A DNA stretch of 64,000 bases from assembly GCA_025267735.1 (NCBI GenBank), contig CM046298.1, positions 42,293,917 to 42,357,916 on the forward strand. Reading direction: 5' to 3'. Positions 37,487-47,964 of this stretch are shown here, piece by piece (the stretch's first letter is position 1; every line of letters starts with the position of its first letter). Both the position numbers and the translations under genes were made by a program. The notes under the pieces are model-generated. The model was not told where the DNA came from and made no database searches. It was given only the letters and a program-made list of their open reading frames with translations. Source of the stretch: Mactra quadrangularis. Lineage: Eukaryota; Mollusca; Bivalvia; Venerida; Mactridae.

Positions 37487-37709
37487 GTGACACTCTTTAT
37501 AAAAATTATCGTAAGTCAAAAGCAAATAACATTAATAATACAGTCATTTTTTGCCCAATCAATTCAAAATATTATTGATACGTATAGAATATTGTATAGC
37601 TTTTGAATATCATAATATTATTTATAAGAGTAATGTTTATTATCCTTCTGACTTTGAACTGTAAAATTTATGATACTGACTTACGATAACTTTTTGTGAA
37701 ATGATGTAC
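37487..37709. mobile_element. Diverged MITE of the GTGCTTTTCAC family
   Basis: GTGACACTCTTTATAAAAAT at the left and TTTTTGTGAAATGATGTAC at the right. The interior (CAGTCATTTTTTGCCCAATC) matches the copies 3' of the C1q genes. Confidence 0.65.
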
Positions 37710-37909
37710 AATTTTTTTTACGGTTCTATAAAAGGCCGAGGGTTTGTATAATATATTTTTATCAAACATCAAAAATAGAACATTTCTTCTAGAAAATTAA
37801 AAACATATGTGGACGATTAAATGATTCATCGCAAATGTAAACATGACTTAAGTAGAATTTACACAGTAAAGTTGGATCCAGTATTCTCCAATGTTTACTC
37901 CCTAATCGT

Positions 37910-38225
37910 CCAAGAGTTGATCTCAATTAACGGAATTAAAATGAGTTGATCTCAGTGAACGTAAATAGTTGATCTCAGTTAACGTAAAGAGTTGATCTCA
38001 GTTAACGTAAAGAGTTGATATCAGTCAACGTAAAGAGTTGATCTCAGTTAACGGAATCAAAATGAGTTGATCTCAGTTAATGTAAAGAGTTGATCTCAGT
38101 TAATGTAAATTGTTGATCCAAGTTAACGTACAAGGAATTGATCTCAATTAACGTAAAGAGTTGATATCAGTTAATGCAAGGAATTGATCTCAATTAACGT
38201 ATGGAGTTGATCTTAATTAACGTAA
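37910..38225. repeat. 23-bp minisatellite
   Basis: About fourteen copies of AGTTGATCTCAGTTAACGTA plus a 3-base link. Some copies are extended by AATCAAAATG. It has no coding meaning. Confidence 0.9.
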
Positions 38226-38229
38226 AAAT

Positions 38230-39300
38230 CTAAGTTGTCATATAAGAGGTCTATGCTGTATTTGCAAGACGAGATCTTGGGCATTCTTAAAATCACTCGG
38301 GCGATTCTGTAAACTGACGGTGTACTAAGCACAGCTATCACCAAGGTGTACCGAATGCATCTTCGAGAACTTAGTTAAATCAAAATCGGAATACTTCATC
38401 GTAAACGATATTGTAAATCTGCTAAATGGGCCAATGAGATGTTTAGACGTCCAAGTGTGAACGAAAATGCACAGCTTGTAAAATTAATGAGTGGTATTCG
38501 ATTTCAATCGTATTTCATGGTGAGTGAGAAAACCTGATGTTTACAACAACATGGCCAATCCTTGTAAACACCAAGCTATGGATATAATTATCTCATAAAA
38601 TATGCTTTAAATGTTATTTATATTTTATGTTTATTACATCTTTTTAAATAAAAGTAACACTTAATGTTCACAGCAATTTGTTCCACTAAATTTATATAAA
38701 GAATTTAAACATGCATGAATGAAAACTCCCACAGATGTGAGTAAGAAATAAACTTCGTATATTTCGAAAGCAGGGATAAAAGTGTATTCGGTGGCTTGTG
38801 ACAATGAATGTCATCTTTATTATGAATCTAGATAACTTCAACCCCCAGCCTTAAACTTAAAGTATAAACATCGAACATCATTGATTACTAAGTAAACAAG
38901 TAACACACAAAGAAAGTTGACGTAACATCCATAGGTTATTGACCTAAGTACATGTATATAGGATATACTAGTTAATTAAAACATAGTTTATAGCGAAAAG
39001 ACGATATATTGGCCGATATTTATAAACAAAACGTTCAATAACAACATGATGATTAAGATAGATGAGGTGTATCACTACCACTCGATCATCTAATAAATTT
39101 TACTCAAGTGTAGAAACATGATATTCATGTATATCAAATGTGCCTATTCTGTCAGTAATAATCGTGTTGACCATGACAACCTGTCAATTTATCGTTGACG
39201 GACTACAGTGCCCATAAAAAGTCCTTAGACGATATAATCCTTTTTTAGACTGAACAATTACACATGGAAAACAGTCATTTGATACAATTTTCAATATTCA
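38230..39300. other. No gene seen
   Basis: AT-rich sequence without recognisable genes, RNA genes or transposon ends. Confidence 0.4.
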
Positions 39301-39309
39301 GCATTAATA

Positions 39310-39663
39310 AGGGATCTAAGTCAGTTATTTCCCCTTGTATACTCTTCAGAAAGGTAGGTCCAATCAGTTGGATTACTCGAATTTTACCCTTACTTTTCAA
39401 TATAAATTTACCAAAATTAACTTTAAATAACTTTTTTGTAAATAATTTCATTTGTTTGAAAATCAAGCTAAGTATTTTTAGGGTAAAGAACTATCTAAAT
39501 TCCATCACTTCTGTTAATATCTTAAGAAAGATATTAGATGAAATATTTTATTATCTTTACATAGAACTTTAATGATAAAATCGGAGGATTCCAACTGTAA
39601 GAACCTACTTACCAATTGGATTGCTTCAGATTTTATCAAGGAAAGGTAATTGACAAAAGTCCC
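39310..39663 (-). mobile_element. MITE, second copy, inverted
   Basis: Opposite-strand copy of 31,593-31,947 (AGGGATCTAAGTCAGTTATT at the left, ACAAAAGTCCC at the right). The 102- and 63-codon open frames across it are chance frames. Confidence 0.78.
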
Positions 39664-39669
39664 TAATTA

Positions 39670-40725
39670 ATATGTCAAAATCATTTCAAACAACTTAACA
39701 TAGATTAGCTGTAAGTGTAAAAACATACAAGCGGTATGTAACTATGTATGATATGTTTTTTCTCAAAATTTTATTTGGCCAATAACTTTTGGAGTGCACT
39801 GTCTACTATGATAAATACTGTATTAGATAACGCTTAATTAATGTACTCTATTGTATAAATAAACAACGAATGATAATAATATAAAATAAACTCACGTGAA
39901 CATATGATGTTAAGTGTATTAATTATACAAATTAGATAAAGGGTCTGATTTCATTGATGTGAAAAAAACAAGTTATACTTCTTAACAGCCGAAGAAATTA
40001 TATTCAATAAACCATATAAAATATACTTTAGATTGTATGCGTAGTAAAAAACATAAACACACATATTTATATACGTTTGTAAAACTTATAAAGTAAATTT
40101 GATTACATTTGTACTTAAGTCAACTTTAAGCAGATATATATATTAAGGTAGTATTTATGTTAAATATGAAAACATCTGCTTTAATATGTTCCGTACCAAT
40201 AATTTCATTTCCTTTCACTTCAACACTGTTCGTATATGCTATAAAGATAAATATATCTATATGGTGTTTGAATCTACATATGTATAAAACATGAATCGAA
40301 ATATTTAATACGATACATACCAATGTAAGTTAATACTTATATCCGATAGTATATCCTTTTACATTTAACTTATAGGAATAAAAACACAATTTACACCCAT
40401 GTGAACAGTTTAAAGTAAAGATGTAAAATGATAAAATATTCTATAATCTTTCACTTCATTGAGCACAAGTTTACTATCGTTGTACTTGTAGTCACAAAAC
40501 TTTGAGGTAAAAAGTAGTACAAAATATACGAAGGATGAAGTACGATGTTAGCACGGTATTAAAGATAATACGGGCATACTCATCTTTACTATTATCTGGT
40601 GAGTGATAAAACCCAACATGGTGTCGATATCCGGGCAATCATTTGTATAGTTTCTCATCGTGGGGCGTAGACTGTGGTAATTCAATACTTGCAAACTATG
40701 TGAGAAGGTTACTGCAAGGTTTCAG
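39670..40725. other. No gene seen
   Basis: AT-rich unique sequence. No gene, repeat array or RNA was recognised. Confidence 0.4.
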
Positions 40726-41539
40726 GTCAATGCAGTCCTACAAAGTTACTCCAAAAACCAGAAATTCCCCAAAATTTGTCTTGTTTTTATAACGGCACAG
40801 AGATAATTAAGAGGAAAGTGTTAAACGCTGACCACGCCAGGAGATCATATATCATGCTATAAAATGACCCTAATCTAAACATTGAATTGTTAATGGTACA
40901 ATTGATACCAGATGTTGTGAACATTGGTCTTGGACTATTCTTGAAATTTCATGTTAAATCTGAGAGTTAAACTTTTATTCATATTTCCTCATCTAGATAT
41001 GAAACTGCACTATGTAGAGTAATTGTGTTAGTATATTGTTTTGATTTTATTATTGGAATAATAAATAATGCAATTTAAATGTAAGATATTATTAAAGTTA
41101 ATAAATTTGTTTATTTGAAATTGATAAAAGAAAAGAGTTGGCTATGTACAAAGATTATATAATGTTAACTAACGGGTTTTTTTCTAATAAAATCACATGG
41201 ATTAATTAAGCTACTAAAGTATTATTGATATACAAATCAATATTATATATTATAATAAAAAAATTTGATAAACAAATCTATATTATTAATTATATTAAAA
41301 AATATTGCTTCCTTTAATAAAGAGTTCATTTACATTTCTATTTTTTCGAAGGAAATTCATGAAATTATTCATTCCAATAAATTCTGTACCACTGTCATCA
41401 TATAAAATCTGGAGCTGTCTAAGCAGGGCAGTGTTAAAACTTATTTTTGTTAAGCTGAAATTATCATTACGAGTAAGATATCATCATTTAATGTGAACTT
41501 AATTCACTGATATATATATTTGTCTTCTCATTTTCATTT

Positions 41540-42422
41540 TTGAAAGGATTTTTTTTTTAAAAAATGCTTTCTTTGTCAGCGCTCTGCGAAATTTGAAAAG
41601 AATGAACAACACCTTCAACTCAATAGAAATTATCAAAGAGTCAATGTGACCAAGAAAATAGTGCAGTAGAAAAATATATATACTATCAAATGTATATGAG
41701 TTAAAAAAACTGATTTAAACTTAAAATTATGATATTTTATGGGTTTTTCACATTAATCAAACATTATTCCAACTGTGTACGGAGAGTAGAGATTTGTATA
41801 ATGGTGCATTAATATCTGCCACTCGCTCGTATGTATACAATACAACTTTAGCGAGAGTTTACCACAGTTCATACATGTATCTTATATTAGAAAGTCCATA
41901 CTTTCTATACCTTTTTTAACTTATGGTTAATTAATGTCTAAGATGCCGCAAAAATTTATTCTTCGCTTTTTGATCGCTTCTAAAAATTCAAAATATGGAA
42001 AAAAAATTAACTCGCTCAATCCGACTTTTTGGACAAACTCCATTGAACATTTGAACAATTTGTTGAGACAATAACGCCATATCAAATCATTGTCCATATG
42101 TTACAAATGTATATCACGGGGATCAGTCACTGTTCCTGAAAAGGCTAAATCTCTAGATTACTACTAGGTGCAATTAAGTGACTGACTACTGTCCTATATG
42201 ATTTAGAATCAGTGGTAGGAAGGAGAATATCCGTAGAAATTATTTCATGACTTAAATCCATAAAAGTATGCCCCGCCCGGGGATCGAACCCTCGATCAGT
42301 AGAATAATGTGCATGTAAAATGAAATAGGAAACACAGTTGACTATGATTGATAAAGAGATTAAGATGGATATCGAAATAGTAACTTTCAACTCCTATAAT
42401 CGTTCAAAAATTCCTTCCAACA
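41540..42422 (+). mobile_element. TTGGAAGGAA-end repeat, copy A
   Basis: The same family as 53,485-55,310, from AAAGGATTTTT to AAAAATTCCTTCCAA. The ends look like inverted repeats (TTGRAAGGA / TCCTTCCAA). Both copies continue into CAGTACTTTCAGTACTT beyond the right end, so the true limit may be further out. This copy lies inside the 40,733-43,437 element. Confidence 0.6.
42110..42305 (-). mobile_element. Diverged SINE, minus strand
   Basis: On the minus strand it reads TTCTACTGATCGAGGGTTCG, ATCCCCGGGCGGGGCATAC and onwards, matching the tRNA-related head and body of the SINE at 10,441. It is shared with the 53-55 kb copy of the surrounding repeat. Confidence 0.72.
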
Positions 42423-43549
42423 GTACTTTCAGTACTTGGATAAATCTTAATTTTAACATTGGTCTACAGCTCTCACTTGAAGTAGAGTATTAATCCTTAA
42501 CCGCTCAATCCCGCATTTTTACATGACTAGACCCCCCCCTCCAAAATGGCCGCCACAGCCTCGAAAATGGAGCTTTTTAACTAGATTTAGTGAATTTTAC
42601 TAAAGGATAGGTGTCCCCAAAAAATGAGCCTTTTTGCGCTCCTCCCCTATCAAAAGTTGTCTCGGGGGGGGGGTTGAAGGGAGGATGTGCCCCCTCTTTG
42701 TTGCTGGGGTTTGAAAGGGGCGCAGCGCCCCTCATCGCCAGAAAAAAAATCGGGGTCATTGAGTAATTGAGGGCTCAACTTGGTTTTTCTAAAAGACATT
42801 CACCCAGGGAATAACTTGGCCAAGTTACATATCTCTATGATAATTAGTAATGAAATTAAAGCATTTTGAAATAGCCCTAGCACGTAATGGTGGAAAAATT
42901 GCTACTTTTCACACATGTCACAACCAGTAAAGGGTTAAACAAATGACAAAAAACAATAATTTGCTATAAATATACTTGATAAGTAATGATTAAATAGTCT
43001 GTATCAATATGATAATTCATACCATCTAAATGAGCTGAATGTTCAATTTATATATGTTAATTAATTTTTAAAAATCTTGAACAATATTATCTTATTGTGG
43101 ATAATTCACTGACCTTAACAAGAAGCTGTTTTTATGCGCCCTAACAATTAAAAATCACTTCTTTAACAAAAAATGTATATGTGGTCACTTCCTTGTTCTA
43201 TGGAAAATGGTCGGTAGAATGTTTGGTGATAGCAATAATCATTACTTTTTGAATATACAAAAGATTGTGAAAGCAGATAAATGGACAGTGTTTATTTAAC
43301 CTGAGTTTACCGCAGCATGTGGCATGTGCTGACTGTTATATTGCTTTATAATGATGGTCAGTGTTATTATAATGATTAGACGCCTGATAAGCCAACTGCT
43401 CCATTGGAGCGATTTTTGGAGTAACTTTGTAGGACTGAATGATAATGATTGTTCGTTTATAAAACTACGAAAGTCTCATACGTTAATCAACAAGGCCATT
43501 ACAAACTTTTCTTAGTATGATGTTATTTATTATTTTTGTATGCGATATA

Positions 43550-43557
43550 TTTTTGTA
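43550..43557. repeat. Left 8-bp target duplication of the foldback element
   Basis: TTTTTGTA, identical to 52,297-52,304. Confidence 0.88.
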
Positions 43558-46500
43558 AGGTCTGTGAAGTTAGCTATCTATTGTCTATTCTCTATTCAAA
43601 AGTCTATTCGCACAATAGACAGCTATGTATTAAGAAATCTATTCATTCAGAAATCTATTCGCATTTACTGTATACATAGGCATAGGTAAGTTCAAAAATC
43701 TGTACAAAAATCTGTTCACAAAATGCCGAAAAGACAGCTGTCTATTCGGAAATCTATTCAGAAGTCTATTCGAAAAAAGTCACTAGTGCAATCAGACATA
43801 TTTAAAAGTCTTTTCATAGAAAACATAAATAGACAAATGTCCATTCAAAAGTCTATTCCGAAGTCTATTTGAAAAAAGCCAGTAATGCAATCAAACAGAT
43901 TTAAAAGTATTTTCGTGGAATACGTAAAGATGCAAATATCCATTCAAATGTCTATTCCGAAGTCTATTCGCAAATTTATGTATATGCATTCAAAATGAGG
44001 GTGAAGTCTTTAATAGAATTTCGAATAGAGAGCTGTCCATTTAAATGTCTATTCAGAAGTCTATTCGCAAAATCTGGTAAATGCTTTCAGAATGAGTCAG
44101 AAGTCTATTATGCAGTAGCAAATACACAGCTATCCATTCAAAAGTCTGTTCAGAAGTTTATTTGCTAAATCATATATATGCAATTAGAATGCGTCTGAAG
44201 TCTTTAATTAAGTTGCGAATAGATATATGTCGATTCAAAAGTCTATTCAGAAGTCTATTTGCAATATCATGTATAAGCAAGGACGGAAGTCCATTCAGAA
44301 GTATATTCGAAAAAAGCCTGAAATGCAATCAAACAGATATCCATTCAAATGTCTTTTCAAAAGTCTATTCGAAAAATCATATATAGGCATAAAGAATGTG
44401 TCTGTAATCTATTTTAAAGTTGTGAATAGACAGATGTCCATTGAAAGATTTATTCAGAAGTCTATTTGCAAATTCTGGTGAATGTATTCAGAATGAGCCA
44501 GAAGTCTATTATAGGTTTTTGAATAGAGAGCTGTCCATTCAAAAGTCTATTCAGAAGTCTTTTCGCAAAAATCATATATATGCAATATGAATGTGTCTGC
44601 AGACTGTTATAAAGTTGCAAATAGACAGATGTCCATTCAAATGTCTATTCAGAAGTCTATTCGCAAACAAATCTGGTAAATGCGTCCATAATGATCCAGA
44701 AGTCTATTATAGATTTTCGAATAGAGAGCTGTCCATTCAAAAGTCTATTCAGAAGTCTTTTCGCAAAAATCATATATATGCATTTTGAATGTGTCTGTAG
44801 ACTGTTATAAAGTTGAAAATAGACAGATGTCCATTCAAAAGTCTATTCAGAAGTCTAATCACAAAATCTGGTAAATGCGTCCATAATGATCCAGAAGTCT
44901 ATTATAGATTTTCGAATAGAGAGCTGTCCATTCAAAAGTCTTTTCAGAAGTCTTTTCGCAAAAATCATATATATGCATTATGAATGTGTCTGTAGACTGT
45001 TATAAAGTTGCAAATAGACAGATGTCCATTCAAAAGTCTATTCAGAAGTCTTTTCGCAAAAAATCATATAAATGCATAATGAATGTGTCTGTAGACTGTT
45101 ATAAAGTTGCAAATGGACAGATGTCCATTCAAAAATCTTTTCAGAAGTCTTTTCGCAAAAAATCATATATATGCATTATGAATGTGTCTGTAGACTGTTA
45201 TAAAGTTGCAAATAGACAGATGTCCATTCAAAAGTCTATTCAGAAGTCTTTTCGCGAAAATCATATATATGCATTATGAATGTGTCTGTAGACTGTTATA
45301 AAGTTGCAAATAGACAGATGTCCATTCAAAAGTCTATTCAGAAGTCTATTCGCAAAATCTGGTAAATGCGTCCATAATGATCCAGAAGTCTATTATAGAT
45401 TTTCGAATAGAGAGCTGTCCATTCAAAAGTCTTTTCAGAAGTCTTTTCGCAAAAATCAAATATATGCATTATGAATGTGTCTGTAGACTGTTATAAAGTT
45501 GCAAATAGACAGATGTCCATTCAAAAGTCTATTCAGAAGTCTTTTCGCAAAAATCATATATATGCATTATGAATGTGTCTGTAGACTGTTATAAAGTTGC
45601 AAATAGACAGATGTCCATTCAAAAGTCTATTCAGAAGTCTTTTCGCAAAAAATCATATAAATGCATAATGAATGTGTCTGTAGACTGTTATAAAGTTGCA
45701 AATGGACAGATGTCCATTCAAAAATCTTTTCAGAAGTCTTTTCGCAAAAATCATATATATGCATTATGAATGTGTCTGTAGACTGTTATAAAGTTGCAAA
45801 TAGACAGATGTCCATTCAAAAGTCTACTCAGAAGTCTTTTCGCGAAAATCATATATATGCATTATGAATGTGTCTGTAGACTGTTATAAAGTTGCAAATA
45901 GACAGATGTCCATTCAAAAGTCTATTCAGAAGTCTATTCGCAAAATCTGGTAAATGCGTCCATAATGATCCAGAAGTCTATTATAGATTTTCGAATAAAG
46001 AGCTGTCCATTCAAAAGTCTTTTCAGAAGTCTTTTCGCAAAAATCATTTTTATGCATTATGAATGTGTCTGTAGACTGTTATAAAGTTGCAAATAGACAG
46101 ATGTCCATTCAAAAGTCTATTCAGAAGTCTATTCGCAAAATCTGGTAAATGCGTCCATAATGATCCAGAAGTCTATTATAGATTTTCGAATAGAGAGCTG
46201 TCCATTCAAAAGTCTATTCAGAAGTCTTTTCGCAAAATCAAATATATGCATTATGAATGTGTCTGTAGACTGTTATAAAGTTACAAATAGACAGATGTCC
46301 ATTCAAAAGTCTATTCAGAAGTCTATTCACAAAATCTGGTAAATGCGTCCATAATGATCCAGAAGTTTATTATAGATTTTCGAATAGAGAGCTGTCTATT
46401 CAAAAGACTTTTCGGAAGTCTATTCGTAACATCATATTAATATATGCTTTAAGAATTTGTCTGAGGTCTATTATAAAGTAGCGAATAGACAGATGTTCTT

Positions 46501-46752
46501 TCAAAAGTCTATTCAGAAGTCTATCCACAAAATCTGGTAAATGCGTTCAGAATGTGTCAGAAGTCTATTTTAGAGTTTCGAATAGAGAACTGTTCATTCA
46601 AAGTCTATTCAGAAGTTTATTTGCAAATTATTTTAATGCATTTAGGATGCGTCAGACATTTATTATAGAGTAGCGAATAGACAGCTGTCCATTGAAATGT
46701 CTTTTCAGAAGTCTATTCGCAAAACTATGTTTATGCATTCAGAATGTGTCAG
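43558..46752 (+). repeat. Left arm: ~97-bp monomer array
   Basis: The core is a 12-bp period (ATTCAAAAGTCT, ATTCAGAAGTCT, then WTTCGCAAAA). Two monomer classes occur. Class A contains GTCTGTAGACTGTTATAAAG and AATAGACAGATGTCC. Class B contains GATCCAGAAGTCTATTATAG and AATAGAGAGCTGTCC. Between about 44,590 and 46,340 the monomers are nearly identical; towards both ends they diverge. Confidence 0.9.
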
Positions 46753-46765
46753 ATGAAATTGTGAT

Positions 46766-47033
46766 AGACCTGCCATATCTACTGAAGTTTGCGTGGTTTT
46801 GCCTGAACTAAGTAAGTTTTTTAACTCTCGTAAACATAAATGAATCTCCCGAATGTTTCCGCAATTTTAGATGAAGATCGAATTTGCCTTTTCATATCGT
46901 CGATTTCTTACAGATTCTGTAAACCAAGTCGAGCCGGTAAAGCCTGGTTCAAACAAGATTACTGGAACCGTAGATTACACAAGTGCAATTGCAAATTCGG
47001 TAACCAGTGCTGGTTCTATTTGAGGACGCGCCA
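46766..47033 (+). pseudogene. Candidate two-exon gene fragment in the foldback spacer
   Basis: A possible exon ends at 46,811 (reading ...ISTEVCVVLPEL) with a strong donor, A|GTAAGT. After a 102-bp gap, a TTTCTTACAG acceptor begins a second exon at 46,914, which reads on in the same phase (phase 1) as NSVNQVEPVKPGSNKITGT... to a TGA at 47,031-47,033. The agreement of donor, acceptor and phase is what supports it. I do not recognise the protein. It has no start codon and appears to be the 3' end of a longer gene, perhaps captured by the element. A chance match cannot be excluded. Confidence 0.4.
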
Positions 47034-47181
47034 TTGATTGAGACATGCTAATATTTCGAAGTTTGTAGGCAGAAAAACCTTTGAATTTCATATTAAATCG
47101 TAAACAAATTGTTATTATCCACAAGAAAAATAAGCGCCAAAACAAAACTACTAAGTCACCAATTTACATTTAAGTGATAAA

Positions 47182-47464
47182 TTTATAAATTTATTGGAGT
47201 TAACGCCGTATCAACACAATTTAGGTCATTTTACGGCGTCTAGCGCACCTAACCTAGCTTTCTTGGACCATTGTCTTTAACCAGTACTACCCTTCCACAA
47301 GGCCGGAAACTTCTCCATATTATCTAATCAATGGAGGAAAATCGACATTATTGTCAAATTTTCATTGAAGGGTATGACCTCCCCGGGTGGGATTCGAACC
47401 CGCACCCCCTCGGGCACGAGTATCCAAATCCCGGCGCGCTACCAACTGCGCTATCGACCCGGGT
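47182..47464 (-). mobile_element. Full-length tRNA-derived SINE in the spacer
   Basis: On the minus strand it starts with a tRNA-like head (GGGTCGATAGCGCAGTTGGT, then a B-box GGTTCGAATCCCACC) and ends in a GGCGTTAACTCCAATAAAT tail. It is flanked by TTTAAGTGATAAA (47,169-47,181 and 47,465-47,477). This is the intact version of the fragments at 12,301, 23,868 and 59,222. Confidence 0.92.
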
Positions 47465-47964
47465 TTTAAGTGATAAAGCCTGTTTAAATGATTATTTTTG
47501 TTTTATAAGAAACACAATTTTACACCATTTTGTTAATTTTTTTGACGGTGCTACAGCGTGACGTCAATCTTGGTGTTTTCGCACAGGTTCGTGCTTGTAG
47601 TATATATAATGTAAATGTATTCATAACCGAAAGGAAAAAGGTAGACTAAATCAATTAGAAGAATTTATCTCATGCCAGTAGTTGTCTCTGAAAGTCCGTT
47701 GGACTTTATTTTAAAACAAAATCAGCTACCGAAAGAAGACTTACTACCAGGAGAAAAATAGCAGTACTGCTTTAAATTGAAAAAAAATTAGACCTGAGTG
47801 CTTCAAAGAGCATGTCAATTCACTAACCCAGAAAATTATTCCGACACATTAAAAATGCATATGAATGATTTTGCATATAAAATTTCTGATAAATAATTTG
47901 AAAATGTTATTTTAACACTTTTAATACAAAAAGTAACTTTATTAAAAGACTTTTGCTACATACT

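Larger units (their letters stand above)
40733..43437. mobile_element. 2.7-kb TIR element with 4-bp target repeat
   Basis: The 25-bp perfect inverted ends begin CAGTCCTACAAAGTTACTCC. The element is flanked by AATG (40,729-40,732 and 43,438-43,441). No transposase was found. It contains a second repeat family (41,540-42,422) and a C-rich/G-rich segment (42,530-42,730). The superfamily is not decided. Confidence 0.8.

Noticed and set aside
43558..46752. CRISPR-like array
   Set aside because: Monomers are contiguous and diverged without unique spacers, in a eukaryotic context with inverted arms.
47380..47464. Functional tRNA gene on the minus strand
   Set aside because: Head of a SINE with its own target duplication, not an isolated tRNA.
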